64,000 bases of DNA from Pseudomonas sp. ICMP 561. Its GTDB lineage: Bacteria; Pseudomonadota; Gammaproteobacteria; Pseudomonadales; Pseudomonadaceae. Position 1 is the first letter of the stretch. Each line of letters starts with the position of its first letter. Under the pieces are notes generated by a model. It did no database searches and was not told the origin of the DNA. It was given only the letters and a program-made list of their open reading frames with translations. A program made the position numbers and the translations under genes. Below, piece after piece: positions 53,511 through 63,417 of the stretch. The stretch covers positions 186,001 to 250,000 of the forward strand of contig NZ_LKBT01000001.1 of the NCBI RefSeq assembly GCF_002699985.1, in the 5' to 3' direction.

Positions 53511-54896
53511 TCAGGCGTAGAAATCGATCTCGCTGGTACCGACAACCCGTTGAACCGGCTGACTGATCGCAATGCCAGTATCTGCGTCGATACCGTCAAC
53601 CGGGCCGTCCACGCCACTGACGCCCGAACCACCGTTGCCAGTGCCACGGGCATTGTTAGCCTGCTCTTGCTGCTGGGCCTGGTTCTGCTGGTTGCGGGAC
53701 TGGTCGGAAACGTTCACGTCCACCTGCCCCATACCCTGCTGGGTAAAAGAATCGCGCAGGCGGGACATCTGGCTTTCCAGCGCTTCACGAACCCCCACAT
53801 GAGCACTCATGAAGGTCACTTGAGTCTGCTGGTCAGGCGCCATGTTGATACGAATATCGAGGCGACCCAATTCAGCAGGCTCCAGCTGGATATCAGCCGA
53901 TTTCAGGTTTTGACTCGACAGATACATGACGCGCTCTACCACGCCTTCACTCCAGCCACTCTGGTGCATCGCCAAAGGCTGGTTCATCAGAGGTACCGCA
54001 GGCGCTGCCACACGAGGCTGTTGAGCGGCTTGACTCAGGGCTGCCAGACGATCAGCGAAGTTATCCACCCGAGTATCGCCAGCAGCTGATTTGACATCCT
54101 TGAGACCACTGTCGAGCAAGCCGTCGAATGATTTATCGCTGCTCTCGGTGCTGGGCTCGTCCGAAACAGATGAACGCTCATCCAGTGCTGCCAGGTTATT
54201 GGCGAGCTGGGATGGATCCGTTGCGGCGTTATCCAGCTTGGCGTTCTTGCCTGCCTGATTCGTTGCGTGAGCATTTTGCGCTTGCTGAGCCTGCTGCGCC
54301 TTGGCTGCTGCATTCTCCAGAGCAAACTGCAGCGCGGGCATGTCTTCGAGCGGATCAGCGCTCGGGTCGAAAGATGCTTCAGCCGGATCAGCGGCCTGCA
54401 CGGTCGGCAAGGCGGTTGAGGCAGAAGCGACATCAACTTTCGGCTTGTCGACGTCCACCTGGGCCGAGGCCTGACTGACTATGGCTTGCAATGCAGGATC
54501 AAGCGCGGGATCAAGCGCCGGGTCTGGCGTTACAACCTGGGCCAGTGCCGGATCAACTTCTTCCTCGGCCTTGCCGTCGCTTGCGCTGGCAACTGGCTCG
54601 GCAGGCAAGGTATTGCCGCTATCGGCAACCGTCGTCGAGTCCGAAGCGGCAGCATCGTTCTTGTCGGACGCGGCCTTGTCTGCAACCTGTTTGTCTTTAT
54701 CCGCGGCAGATTTGGCCTTGACCGGAGCGTCGTTGCTCGCAGCCGATTTAGCCTGAGCCTGCTTGGCATAGACGTCAGAGAAGCTGGAGTTGTCGTCTTT
54801 GCTGCTGTCAGCCTGCCTGGCTGAGTTGCTGGCAGAACTGGCCTTCTGCGCCGCCACTGGAGTGGCTTGAAGAAGAGCATTGGGGGCGAGTGGCAT
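53511..54896 (-). CDS. fliK: Flagellar hook-length control protein FliK
   Basis: A 461-residue molecular ruler exported through the growing hook. The first ~300 residues are Ala/Ser/Asp/Gln-rich low-complexity sequence. The C-terminal Flg_hook domain (about 320-420: RVMYLSSQNLKSADIQLEPAELGRLDIRINM, VREALESQMSRLRDSFTQQG) contacts FlhB to switch export. Order and domain fit FliK, though length and repeats vary greatly in this family. It is expressed separately from fliL by a strong sigma-54-like promoter at 54935. Confidence 0.9.
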   Translation of the reverse strand: MPLAPNALLQATPVAAQKASSASNSARQADSSKDDNSSFSDVYAKQAQAKSAASNDAPVKAKSAADKDKQVADKAASDKNDAAASDSTTVADSGNTLPAEPVASASDGKAEEEVDPALAQVVTPDPALDPALDPALQAIVSQASAQVDVDKPKVDVASASTALPTVQAADPAEASFDPSADPLEDMPALQFALENAAAKAQQAQQAQNAHATNQAGKNAKLDNAATDPSQLANNLAALDERSSVSDEPSTESSDKSFDGLLDSGLKDVKSAAGDTRVDNFADRLAALSQAAQQPRVAAPAVPLMNQPLAMHQSGWSEGVVERVMYLSSQNLKSADIQLEPAELGRLDIRINMAPDQQTQVTFMSAHVGVREALESQMSRLRDSFTQQGMGQVDVNVSDQSRNQQNQAQQQEQANNARGTGNGGSGVSGVDGPVDGIDADTGIAISQPVQRVVGTSEIDFYA

Positions 54897-54934
54897 GTCG
54901 ATCTCCGCGAAAAACAGCTGAATACGCAGAACAG

Positions 54935-54950
54935 AGCAAGATACGGGCCA
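54935..54950 (-). promoter_or_regulatory. fliK: Candidate sigma-54 promoter for fliK
   Basis: Minus strand TGGCCCGTATCTTGCT against TGGCACG-N4-TTGCW: one mismatch at the fifth base. It lies 39 bases before the fliK start. Confidence 0.78.
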
Positions 54951-55010
54951 AAGACGATCATGAGCAGCCCTGGTGTCAATGATGCAGCGCTCTCGCAGCC
55001 AACACGCCCC

Positions 55011-55090
55011 TCCAGGAGCGCGATAGCGTTAGCAAAGCCGATAGATTTATCGAATGACAGACCGAGTCGCGGGCAAGCGCGCTCCTACAG
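55011..55090. repeat. REP palindrome, family 2 (left arm diverged)
   Basis: Right arm GTCGCGGGCAAGCGCGCTCC TACAG is canonical; the left arm keeps only CCAGGAGCGCG. It lies between hptB and the fliK promoter. Confidence 0.7.
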
Positions 55091-55144
55091 GTAAATAACA
55101 TTCCAAATAGTAGGCGCATTTGTTTGATAGAAGCGCGAGTCGAC

Positions 55145-55510
55145 TCAGGGGTGTGCGATAAAAAACTGGCGTTCCGCGTCGAATAACCGACGCACAGTCG
55201 AGTATTCGTGATCAAGGGCGGCCAATAGATCGCCAAGACCGACGCTTTCCTCCCGACGGCTGCGCTCTTCAAGCTCACGGCACAGGTCGGCAAGGCGCAG
55301 CGCGCCCATATTGCTGCTGCTGCCTTTGAAGCTATGGGCCACCAGGCTCAGCTCCTGCAGATCAAACGCAGCCACTCCCATAAGCTGACGCAAACGGGAA
55401 ATACGGTATTCAGAGTCTTTGAGGAACACATCCAGAAGGGTGGGATACTCGTCTTCCATGACTTCCTGCAACGTCGTCAATACGCTGTAATCCAGATGAA
55501 TGACTGACAC
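55145..55510 (-). CDS. hptB: HptB-like histidine phosphotransfer protein
   Basis: A 121-residue single HPt domain with phospho-site H59 in LVAHSFKGSSSNMGA. In P. aeruginosa HptB relays phosphate from several hybrid kinases to HsbR, the gene just upstream here. GTG 55510 is chosen because AAAGGAG lies eight bases before it; GTG 55519 is an alternative. The predicted longer frame to 55612 runs into hsbR and is unlikely. Confidence 0.85.
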   Translation of the reverse strand: MSVIHLDYSVLTTLQEVMEDEYPTLLDVFLKDSEYRISRLRQLMGVAAFDLQELSLVAHSFKGSSSNMGALRLADLCRELEERSRREESVGLGDLLAALDHEYSTVRRLFDAERQFFIAHP

Positions 55511-55541
55511 CTTGCTCACTCCTTTGATCAAGAACCCGGGG

Positions 55542-57248
55542 TTATGCCTTTGCCCCCCAGCAGAATTCCACGCGTGCGATCCGTCCGTCCTCAGACCACG
55601 AAGCCTCGTCACTCAGCTCTCGCACCAGCGCAAGACCGCGACCGTACAGCTCATTGAGTGTCGGCGGCAACGCAAGAATTGTATCAATGTTGAAACCATT
55701 ACCGCTGTCCTCCACCTGCACACTCAAACGGCCGCCCCCATCCAGAGGGGTGACCTGAAAATGTATGCGAATGAAGCCACTCTCCAGCGCGGCAAGCCGC
55801 TCTGCCCGCTGCTGATAATAGCGGGTAAATCCTGACGCGTTACTTTTCAGCGAAGAATCCAGCCCCAGAACGCCATGCTCCAGCGCATTGCTATAAAGCT
55901 CGGTCATTACGGTGTAAAGCGCACCGCTCTGATGACGCAGGCCATGGACCTCCAGCAACAGCTGCAACAGATAAGGCAGTGGATTAAAGCGCCTGAGGGT
56001 CGACGCCCTGAACTCGAACGTCGATGACCAATCCAGCGGCGTAGAGGTACCGCTGTCCGAATAAGTCACGGTTTGCGGTCCCAGCTCTGCCTGCTCGACA
56101 GCTGTGATTTCCACCATGCTGACGTCATCCCGGGGCTGCCCACCGAAATCATTCAACGCTTGCTGAATCTCCGTGATCAACAGCTGCGGATCGCGATTGG
56201 CTTCCAGCACCTCGTGTAGCCGCGCCACACCAAACAACTGCTCTTTGTTGTCCGCGGTGTCGATCACCCCATCCGAAAGCAGGAAAACCCTGTCACCCAA
56301 GGCGAACGGATGAACCTCGGTCCGGTCATCAAACGAACCCGAGTCCAGCACGCCAAGCGGCAGATGCCGTGAAACCAGTGCAGTGCGCTCCCCTGTCGCA
56401 ACACTCAGCAGATAACCGTCAGGCAAGCCGCCATTCCAGACCTGAAACTGGCGCTGACTGAAGTTGATACAGACCATGGTCGCGCAGCAGAACATGTCCA
56501 CCGGCAGGATGCGCTTGAGCTTGGCGTTCATCTCGCGAAGGGTTTCAGCCAGACCGAAACCCTTCGCAGTCATGCCGTAAAACACTTCTGCCAGAGGCAT
56601 CGCACCGACCGCCGCCGGCAAACCATGCCCGGTGAAGTCGCCCAACAACAGGTGCATGTGGCCAGCGGGTGTGTAGGCAGCGAGCAACAAGTCGCCGTTG
56701 AATAGCGCGTAAGGCGATTGCAGGTAGCGAATATTGGCTGCGTCCAGGCAACCGGAATGCGCTACCTGATCAAATACTTCCTTGGCCACTCGTTGCTCGT
56801 TGAGCAGGTAGTCATGGTGGCGGGCAATCAGGTCGCGCTGCCTGAGGACGGTCTCCTGCAGCAGCCGCAAGCGGTTCATGGCATTGATTTTTGCCGTTAG
56901 AACCGTCTGGTTGTAGGGCTTCGCAATGAAATCGTCTCCACCGGCATCCAGGCAGCGCGCCAATGCAGCACCTTCCGTCAGCGAGGTCAGGAAGATAATC
57001 GGAACCAGCGCCTCACCGGCCAGCTCCTTGATTCGCCGGGCAGCCTCGAAGCCGTCCATCACCGGCATCATGGCGTCCATCAATATCAGTTGCGGCCGAT
57101 CTGTCTCGAACAACGCAATCGCATCGGCGCCATTGTCAGCGCACAACACACGATGTCCTTGTCGAGCCACGATAGTAGACAGCAACAGGCGGTCACTGGC
57201 GTTGTCGTCAGCGATCAGGATGCACAAGGATTCGCTGGACGGCTGCAA
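55542..57248 (-). CDS. hsbR: HsbR-like response regulator: receiver, PP2C phosphatase and kinase domains
   Basis: 568 residues. Receiver (1-125) with D58 (LILMDAMMPVMDG). PP2C/SpoIIE-type phosphatase (about 175-390) with LLGDFTGHGLPAAVGAMP and LLSDGVIDTADN. C-terminal HATPase anti-sigma-type kinase (about 430-565) with MTELYSNALEHGVLGL and VEDSGNGFNI. In P. aeruginosa, HsbR phosphorylated by HptB switches HsbA between states that affect FlgM/FliA and the diguanylate cyclase HsbD. Domain order and length match. hsbA lies 4 bases upstream, so they form an operon with hptB. Confidence 0.9.
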   Translation of the reverse strand: MQPSSESLCILIADDNASDRLLLSTIVARQGHRVLCADNGADAIALFETDRPQLILMDAMMPVMDGFEAARRIKELAGEALVPIIFLTSLTEGAALARCLDAGGDDFIAKPYNQTVLTAKINAMNRLRLLQETVLRQRDLIARHHDYLLNEQRVAKEVFDQVAHSGCLDAANIRYLQSPYALFNGDLLLAAYTPAGHMHLLLGDFTGHGLPAAVGAMPLAEVFYGMTAKGFGLAETLREMNAKLKRILPVDMFCCATMVCINFSQRQFQVWNGGLPDGYLLSVATGERTALVSRHLPLGVLDSGSFDDRTEVHPFALGDRVFLLSDGVIDTADNKEQLFGVARLHEVLEANRDPQLLITEIQQALNDFGGQPRDDVSMVEITAVEQAELGPQTVTYSDSGTSTPLDWSSTFEFRASTLRRFNPLPYLLQLLLEVHGLRHQSGALYTVMTELYSNALEHGVLGLDSSLKSNASGFTRYYQQRAERLAALESGFIRIHFQVTPLDGGGRLSVQVEDSGNGFNIDTILALPPTLNELYGRGLALVRELSDEASWSEDGRIARVEFCWGAKA

Positions 57249-57252
57249 GGGT

Positions 57253-57555
57253 TCAACCTATCTGGAAAAGCTTCGAGAAATTGGAGATGGTCAGGATCGT
57301 GATGACATCAGGGCAACAATTGATCAGACGAATCCGCGAACGCTCGCCCCCGGCATGATCACGCAGCAACAAAAGCATGCCCAGCGCCGAACTGTCCAGG
57401 TAAGTGGTGCCACTCAGGTCAACGACATAACGCAGTTCGCTACCCGACTTTTCATAAGCTTCACGAAAGTCCTGATGGGAAGCGAAATCAAAGCGCCCAG
57501 AGATTGAGATGGTCAGTTGCTGACCGTCGGGAGAAAGCTCAGAAGTGACCGGCAT
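57253..57555 (-). CDS. hsbA: HsbA-like anti-sigma-factor antagonist (STAS domain)
   Basis: A 100-residue STAS protein. The phospho-acceptor serine lies in TYLDSSALGMLLLL (S55/S56, as in the P. aeruginosa protein). Unphosphorylated forms of such proteins bind anti-sigma factors; HsbA in P. aeruginosa binds FlgM. ATG 57555 has AGGAA close upstream. It is first in the hsbA-hsbR-hptB group inserted between fliJ and fliK. The 57556-57858 gap holds one REP and no clear promoter. Confidence 0.88.
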   Translation of the reverse strand: MPVTSELSPDGQQLTISISGRFDFASHQDFREAYEKSGSELRYVVDLSGTTYLDSSALGMLLLLRDHAGGERSRIRLINCCPDVITILTISNFSKLFQIG

Positions 57556-57722
57556 GTAGAATTCCTGAGAGACGTACGTCACGTTATCAAGGTTTAGCAC
57601 CGCCTTTGAGCGGCGGCAAATTGATTGAAGGCCGATTTTTCGGGAGGTTGCAGGGGCAAGCGGGTGAAAACTGAATGGCTCCATTCACAGATACCGTAAT
57701 GCTTTGAATTGGAACGCGTTTT

Positions 57723-57813
57723 CTGTAGGAGCTCACGAGCACCGCGAGGCAGCGATGGCGGCCCGTCTGATACACCGCTATCGCGGCCTCGCGGTGCTCG
57801 TGCGCTCCTACAG
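57723..57813. repeat. REP-like palindrome with extended arms
   Basis: CTGTAGGAGCTCACGAGCAC and GTGCTCGTGCGCTCCTACAG flank GCGAGGCAGCGATGGCG...; a variant in which GCCGAAGGCTG is replaced by CACGAGCACCGCGAGG. It lies between fliJ and hsbA and marks the end of the fliEFGHIJ operon. Confidence 0.8.
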
Positions 57814-57858
57814 CTCTAGTGTTTGACGCGAGCTATAGCCGCACCCTATCCAGCGTTG

Positions 57859-58308
57859 TTAAAACGGCGCATGCCTGGGCAGGCGTTGCGATAACTCATC
57901 CAGCAGCTTCTGTTCGCGCTTGTCTTCCAGTTGACGGGCTTCGTCGATGTAGCGCTGGACCAATTTACGCAAGCCTTCAACCCGGGCATAAGCCTGCTGC
58001 CAACTGACGCGGGCTTTTTCGACGTTGTCCTGATGCCAGGCCAGACTCCGGCGCTGCTGATCAACAGCGGTATCCAGCTGGGTAAGGAAGCGCTGGTACC
58101 CCAGCAGCCACTGCCCGGAAACGCCATGGGCGCCCTTGTCGATCCATTGTTGCTGGTAGTCCAGGCGAAACTGCTCCAGGTCATTAAGCTTGCCTTCGGC
58201 GATGCGCACCTGCCCCTGGAAATGCCCCAATCGCTGGACGGCCGCGCGCTCGGCGCTTTCGGCCATATCCACCACGGGCGCCAGACGCGCTGCGCGACTT
58301 ACGGCCAT
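57859..58308 (-). CDS. fliJ: Flagellar export chaperone FliJ
   Basis: A 149-residue coiled-coil stalk protein that couples the FliI ATPase ring to FlhA, like the gamma subunit of F-type ATPase. Heptad-rich throughout (RLAPVVDMAESAERAAVQRL ... WHQDNVEKARVSWQQAYARVEGLRKLVQRYIDE). It starts 6 bases after the fliI stop and ends the fliE operon. Confidence 0.92.
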   Translation of the reverse strand: MAVSRAARLAPVVDMAESAERAAVQRLGHFQGQVRIAEGKLNDLEQFRLDYQQQWIDKGAHGVSGQWLLGYQRFLTQLDTAVDQQRRSLAWHQDNVEKARVSWQQAYARVEGLRKLVQRYIDEARQLEDKREQKLLDELSQRLPRHAPF

Positions 58309-58314
58309 GACTTA

Positions 58315-59673
58315 TCAGCCACCCGCAGCAGGGCTGAAGACGGCAGCCAACTGAGCACTGCTGTTCTCCATGCTCTCGTTTTCATTGAGCCCCTGACGCA
58401 GAAAGCGCACCAGGGTTGGCTGCAGATGAATCGCCAGGTCGGTTTCCCGATCCCCACCGGGCACGTAGGCACCGACGCTGATCAGATCGCGGCTCTGTTG
58501 ATAACGCGACCACAACTGCTTGAAGTGCTGCGCCTGATTCATGTGGTCGGGGGTGACCACCGCAGGCATGACCCGGCTGATGGACGCCTCGATATCGATG
58601 GCCGGGTAATGCCCTTCCTCAGCCAGCCGACGGGACAACACGATGTGGCCGTCGAGCACGCCTCGCGCCGAGTCCGCGATCGGATCCTGCTGATCGTCGC
58701 CTTCGGACAGCACTGTGTAAAACGCCGTGATCGAGCCGCCGCCCGCTTCGGCATTACCGGCGCGCTCTACCAGCTTGGGCAGCTTGGCGAACACCGAAGG
58801 CGGATAGCCCTTGGTTGCAGGAGGCTCACCGATAGCCAGAGCAATTTCCCGTTGCGCCTGAGCGAAACGGGTCAGGGAATCCATGAGCAACAGCACGTTC
58901 TTGCCCTTGTCACGAAAATATTCGGCGATTCGCGTGCAATACATGGCCGCCCGTAGACGCATCAGCGGCGCATCATCCGCAGGGGATGCGACCACCACCG
59001 AGCGCTTGAGCCCTTCTTCACCCAGGCTGTGCTCGATGAATTCTTTAACCTCACGACCCCGCTCACCGATCAGGCCCACGATAATAATGTCGGCCTCGGT
59101 AAAGCGGGTCATCATGCCGAGCAGGACGCTCTTGCCGACGCCCGTACCGGCGAACAGCCCTAGACGCTGGCCGCGGCCCACCGTCAATAATCCGTTTATG
59201 CTGCGAATGCCCACATCGAGGGGCTGACTGATCGGGTTGCGCTTGAGCGGATTAATCGTCGGGCCGTCCATCGGCACCCAATCCTCGGCCCTAACGGCGC
59301 CTTTGCCGTCCAGCGCGCGACCTGCGCCATCCAGTACGCGGCCCAGCATTGCCATCCCCATGGGCAAACGGCCGGTATCCGCCAACGGCACAACGCGCGC
59401 ACCGGGCGCGAGACCGGACACGCTGCCGACGGGCATCAAGAATATCTTGCTGCCGGAAAAGCCCATGACTTCGGCTTCGACTTCTACCGGATGATGACTG
59501 TCATCGTTGATCACCATGCAGCGACTGCCCATGGCAGCCCGCAGGCCCTCGGCTTCAAGGGTCAGACCGACCATGCGCAGCAAGCGCCCTTCCACCACCG
59601 GCTGCACGGGCATTTCGATGGTTTCGGCATACGAACCCAGGCGTTTGCCGAAGCTGGTGCGATCAAGGCGCAT
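58315..59673 (-). CDS. fliI: Flagellar export ATPase FliI
   Basis: A 452-residue F1-beta-like ATPase of the export apparatus. Walker A AGTGVGKS (175-182), Walker [15 protein letters not shown], and the type III signature [15 protein letters not shown] are intact. ATG 59673 ([12 protein letters not shown]) matches the family start and overlaps fliH by 11 bases; ATG 59688 is possible. Confidence 0.95.
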   Translation of the reverse strand: MRLDRTSFGKRLGSYAETIEMPVQPVVEGRLLRMVGLTLEAEGLRAAMGSRCMVINDDSHHPVEVEAEVMGFSGSKIFLMPVGSVSGLAPGARVVPLADTGRLPMGMAMLGRVLDGAGRALDGKGAVRAEDWVPMDGPTINPLKRNPISQPLDVGIRSINGLLTVGRGQRLGLFAGTGVGKSVLLGMMTRFTEADIIIVGLIGERGREVKEFIEHSLGEEGLKRSVVVASPADDAPLMRLRAAMYCTRIAEYFRDKGKNVLLLMDSLTRFAQAQREIALAIGEPPATKGYPPSVFAKLPKLVERAGNAEAGGGSITAFYTVLSEGDDQQDPIADSARGVLDGHIVLSRRLAEEGHYPAIDIEASISRVMPAVVTPDHMNQAQHFKQLWSRYQQSRDLISVGAYVPGGDRETDLAIHLQPTLVRFLRQGLNENESMENSSAQLAAVFSPAAGG

Positions 59674-60478
59674 CGGATTTCTCGACATCAGGGCTGGCAG
59701 ACGCTGGCGCGGCTGGAGGGGTGTTCAGTTCCAGACTGAGGTCTGGAGCTGCCGGATGCAGTGACTGCTCGTGCATCTGGTCATACATTTTGCCAATGGC
59801 CAGCGCCAGGCGTGTCTCGATGCTGGCATCGATCCGGCTGTGCTCGGTTTCAATCCGGCAACCACCAGCCTGCAATGTGTCATCTTCAACGATGCGCCAG
59901 GTTTCCTCATGACGCTCGCGCATGGCTTTGACCAGATCAAAATCCTGCGGATTGATGAAGATCCGCACATTATTGGCGCCCATAGGCAACAGTTTCAGCG
60001 CATCGCGCAGGACATTGCCAATCTGCCGTGAATCGGTGGTCAGCTCCCGCTGAATAACCTTGCGAGCGATGTGCTCCACCAGATAAATCACCGATTGCTC
60101 GATTTGCTTGTCCTGGCTGCCGATCGGATCAAACAGCTGGGTCATGAGCAGGTCGAGGCTTGCAAGCTTTTCCTTGAGGGCAACCTCGGCTTCCTGGCGA
60201 ACCTTCAGTTGCGTGCTGTGAAAGCCTTCCTTTTCGCCGGTAGCGAAGCCTTCGTTGTAGGCCTCCTGACGGACGCTCTCCAACTCTTCGAGTGTTATCG
60301 GCTGGACTTCCTCCAGAGGGACTTCTTCGATGGTGTCGACCGATTCCTCGATCACCGGTTCCGGCTCGGGTTCAGGCTCTTTGTACGGGTCGAAACTGGG
60401 CAGCGACCACACGTCAAAACCGCCGACGTCCTTGGCGCGGATGAGCTCGCTGACCGGTTCTTTGTTGGAGCTGGACAT
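59663..60478 (-). CDS. fliH: Flagellar export protein FliH
   Basis: The 271-residue stator-like regulator of FliI. Acidic Glu/Pro-rich N terminus ([20 protein letters not shown]), a helix with GxxxG-like spacing ([13 protein letters not shown]), and the C-terminal domain (about 115-235: [39 protein letters not shown]) that binds FliI. It lies 125 bases after fliG, a gap holding a long hairpin. Confidence 0.93.
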   Translation of the reverse strand: MSSSNKEPVSELIRAKDVGGFDVWSLPSFDPYKEPEPEPEPVIEESVDTIEEVPLEEVQPITLEELESVRQEAYNEGFATGEKEGFHSTQLKVRQEAEVALKEKLASLDLLMTQLFDPIGSQDKQIEQSVIYLVEHIARKVIQRELTTDSRQIGNVLRDALKLLPMGANNVRIFINPQDFDLVKAMRERHEETWRIVEDDTLQAGGCRIETEHSRIDASIETRLALAIGKMYDQMHEQSLHPAAPDLSLELNTPPAAPASASPDVEKSDAP

Positions 60479-60515
60479 TGATAGTGCCTTAGAGTCTGTG
60501 ATGTTTCAGCGCAGG

Positions 60516-60550
60516 CCGCCTTGCCAGACGACTGTCGTCAGGCAAGGCGG
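60516..60550. other. Long hairpin in the fliG-fliH intergenic gap
   Basis: CCGCCTTGCC-A-GACGA-CTG-TCGTC-A-GGCAAGGCGG: a 15-pair stem with one mismatch and a three-base loop, no T-run. Within an otherwise tightly packed operon it could set mRNA ends or relative expression of fliEFG and fliHIJ. Confidence 0.7.
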
Positions 60551-60603
60551 TGGACACCGGAGACTATATCCCCGGTCAGCTTTTCCGACAAAACGTCAAC
60601 AGA

Positions 60604-61620
60604 CTAGATCATTTCCTCGCCACCTTTGCCGCCAAGAACGATTTCCCCGGCCTCGGCCATACGGCGAGCAATAGTGAGGATTTCTTTCTGTGCGGTTTCC
60701 ACGTCGCTGACGCGGACCGGGCCCTTCGCTTCCAGATCGTCGCGCAGCAGTTCGGCGGCACGCTTGGACATGTTCTTGAAGATTTTTTCTTTGATCGCCT
60801 CGTCGGAACCCTTGAGAGCGAGTACCAGCACGTCCGAAGACACCTCGCGCAACAGCGCCTGGATACCGCGGTCGTCCACGTCCGACAGGTTGTTGAAGAC
60901 AAACATCAGGTCTTCGATCTGCGTCGACAGATCTTCGTCGACTTCGCGGATCGAATCCATGAGCGCACCTTCGATGGAGCTGTCGAGGAAGTTCATGATA
61001 TCCGCAGCACGCTTGATACCACCCAGGGTAGTACGCGACGTGTTGGCATTACCCGAGAACTGCTTCTCGAGAATCTGGTTCAGTTCTTTGAGGGCCGCTG
61101 GCTGCACGGTGTTCAGCGACGACACCCGCAGAATAATATCCAGCCGCACCTTGTGATCGAAATGGCCGAGCACTTCACCTGCCTGATCGGCATCCAGATA
61201 CGCCACAACAATGGCCTGAATCTGCGGGTGCTCGAAACGGATCACGTCAGCCACAGCGCGTGGCTCCATCCATTTCAGGCTGTCCAGACCGCTGGTGTTG
61301 CCACCCAGCAGGATGCGGTCGATCAGACCGTTCGCCTTGTCTTCGCCCAATGCCTGGGTGAGCATTTTACGGATGTAACCGTCAGAGCCGACGCCCAGGC
61401 TGGTCTGATCGCCAACGATTTCGACGAACTCGGTCATCACCTCTTCGACCTGTTCGCGATGCACGTTACGCATCTGCGCCATGGCCACGCCGACCCGCTG
61501 GACTTCCTTGGGCCCCATGTGGCGCAAGACTTGCGCCGCATCGGTTTCACCCAGGGAAAGCAGCAGTACGGCAGCTTTCTCGACTTTACTCAGTTTGGCT
61601 ACAGCGGCTCGATCATTCAT
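60604..61620 (-). CDS. fliG: Flagellar motor switch protein FliG
   Basis: A 338-residue C-ring protein that joins FliF to the rotor and touches the stator. N-terminal KLSKVEKAAVLLLSLGE, middle domain with EHPQ (RFEHPQIQAIVVAYLD), and the C-terminal torque helix with its charged residues (LKGSDEAIKEKIFKNMSKRAAELLRDDLEAKGPVRVSDVE). It overlaps fliF by 8 bases. Confidence 0.96.
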   Translation of the reverse strand: MNDRAAVAKLSKVEKAAVLLLSLGETDAAQVLRHMGPKEVQRVGVAMAQMRNVHREQVEEVMTEFVEIVGDQTSLGVGSDGYIRKMLTQALGEDKANGLIDRILLGGNTSGLDSLKWMEPRAVADVIRFEHPQIQAIVVAYLDADQAGEVLGHFDHKVRLDIILRVSSLNTVQPAALKELNQILEKQFSGNANTSRTTLGGIKRAADIMNFLDSSIEGALMDSIREVDEDLSTQIEDLMFVFNNLSDVDDRGIQALLREVSSDVLVLALKGSDEAIKEKIFKNMSKRAAELLRDDLEAKGPVRVSDVETAQKEILTIARRMAEAGEIVLGGKGGEEMI

Positions 61621-63403
61621 CAGTGTTAATCCACTCTTTCACGACCTGGGCCACACGACCCGGATCTTCAGCCACCAAACTCTTGATTGCGTTCAGCTGT
61701 GCGTCATAACCCTCGGTCGGGCTAGGCAGCAGAATACTTTGCGGGCCACCCAGGCTGACGCGGTCGTTGGACAGCTCATCGGAGCCACCACCGCCCATGC
61801 CACCCATACCGCCCATGCCGTCGTCAAAACCGGCGAGTTGCTTGCTCTTGCCGTTGGTGATGTTGTTCAACACCGGACGCAAGACACCGAACACCAGAAC
61901 CAGGATGAAGATGACACCCATCGCCTGTTTGACGATGTCCCAGAACCACTGCTGTGAGTAGAACGGAATATCCGGGATGACTTCGCCCTGCTCGGCCGAG
62001 AACGGCACGTTGACAACGCTGACGCTGTCACCGCGGCTGGCATCGAACCCGACAGCGTTCTGCACCAGACGGGTAAAGCGGTTCAAGTCTTCTGCGCTCC
62101 ACGGTGTGCGTGTCGCTTCACCATTGGCCGGGTTGATCTTGAGCTGGTCATCCACCACCACGGCAACCGACAGACGATTCAAACGGCCCTGCTGTTGCTT
62201 GGTGTGACTGATGGAGCGGTCCAGCTCGAAGTTCTTGGTCGACTGCACGCGCTTGTCAGCCGGGTATGGCGCCAAGGCTGGCTGACCCGTGGCCGGGTCC
62301 ATGATTTGTTGGCCGTTTGCATCCAGCAACGGCTGGCCTGGAGCAATGGCGGCAGCAGCACCGGCTGCACCGGCGCCCGGGGTTTGCGGTGCGGTTGCAG
62401 GGCCTGGCGGCTGGTTGCTCAACGCGCCCGGAACACCTGATGCACCTGAACTGCTGGAACGCTGCTCGTTGACCGACTGCTCGCTGCGCAAGGCAGGCTG
62501 ATCAGGGTTGAAGCTTTCTGCCGTTGACTCGACAGCACTGAAGTCCACATCAGCGGACACTTCCGCCTTGTAGCGATCAGTGCCCAGCACCGGACGCAGG
62601 ATGTTCTGCACACGCTGAGTCAACATGCCTTCCATGCGACGGGCATAGTCAAACTGCTTGCCCGCCATGGTCAGCTCGGAGTTCTCCGCCTGATCAGAAA
62701 GAAGATTGCCCTTCTGGTCGACGACAGTGACCTGGGACTTGGTCAGCTCTGGAACGCTGGTCGCCACCAGATTGACGATGGCCATGACCTGGCTTGGCTC
62801 AAGGGAGCGGCCAGGGTAAAGCTCAACCAGAATCGAAGCACTTGGCTTGCGATCATCACGGACGAACACCGAGCTTTTCGGGATCGCCAAGTGCACACGG
62901 GCACCCTTGATGTTATTCAAGGACGAAATGGTCCGCGCCAGCTCACCTTCAAGGCCACGACGATAGCGCGTCGCTTCCATGAACTGACTGGTCCCCAGGC
63001 CTTGATCCTTGTCCAGGATTTCAAAACCGACGTTGGCGTCAGTCTGGGCGATGCCAGCAGATGCCAGCTGAATGCGTGCACGTTGCACGTCATCAGCTTT
63101 CACCAGCAGCGCGCCGGAATTAGGCTCGACGGTGTAGGCAATATTGGCCGTGGTCAGCGTGTCCATGACCTGTTTGGCGTCCATGCCGGCCATGCTGCCG
63201 TACAACGGACGATAGTCAGGTTGCTGCGACCAGAGCACTACGGCAAAGCCGATGGCCACACTGGCAGCCAGGCCGACCATAAGGCCAACCTGACGCAACA
63301 TGGTCATCTCGGAGAGGTTTTCCAGGAAGGCCAGACCGAACAACGGTTTGCCTGCAGGAGCGCCTGCCTTGGCCGGAACGCTATCGGCGAGTGTTTCTGC
63401 CAT
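61613..63403 (-). CDS. fliF: Flagellar MS-ring protein FliF
   Basis: The 596-residue MS-ring subunit. Two membrane helices (about 33-55 and 465-485) flank the periplasmic ring-building domains (RBM1/2 about 60-230, with TSQFMEATRYRRGLEGELARTI and VHLAIPKSSVFVRD). A Pro/Ala/Gly-rich insert (about 310-370) precedes the rest of RBM3. The C-terminal tail binds FliG (VAQVVKEWINTD). It lies 14 bases after fliE. Confidence 0.95.
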   Translation of the reverse strand: MAETLADSVPAKAGAPAGKPLFGLAFLENLSEMTMLRQVGLMVGLAASVAIGFAVVLWSQQPDYRPLYGSMAGMDAKQVMDTLTTANIAYTVEPNSGALLVKADDVQRARIQLASAGIAQTDANVGFEILDKDQGLGTSQFMEATRYRRGLEGELARTISSLNNIKGARVHLAIPKSSVFVRDDRKPSASILVELYPGRSLEPSQVMAIVNLVATSVPELTKSQVTVVDQKGNLLSDQAENSELTMAGKQFDYARRMEGMLTQRVQNILRPVLGTDRYKAEVSADVDFSAVESTAESFNPDQPALRSEQSVNEQRSSSSGASGVPGALSNQPPGPATAPQTPGAGAAGAAAAIAPGQPLLDANGQQIMDPATGQPALAPYPADKRVQSTKNFELDRSISHTKQQQGRLNRLSVAVVVDDQLKINPANGEATRTPWSAEDLNRFTRLVQNAVGFDASRGDSVSVVNVPFSAEQGEVIPDIPFYSQQWFWDIVKQAMGVIFILVLVFGVLRPVLNNITNGKSKQLAGFDDGMGGMGGMGGGGSDELSNDRVSLGGPQSILLPSPTEGYDAQLNAIKSLVAEDPGRVAQVVKEWINTDE

Positions 63404-63417
63404 GACTCAATACGTCC

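Noticed and set aside
57575..57610. Possible FliA promoter before hsbA (CTTGATAA on the minus strand)
   Set aside because: Only five of eight matches in the -10 half and a weak -35 half.
60550..61629. 359-residue open frame antisense to fliG
   Set aside because: Shadow of fliG; no start signal and no recognisable domain.
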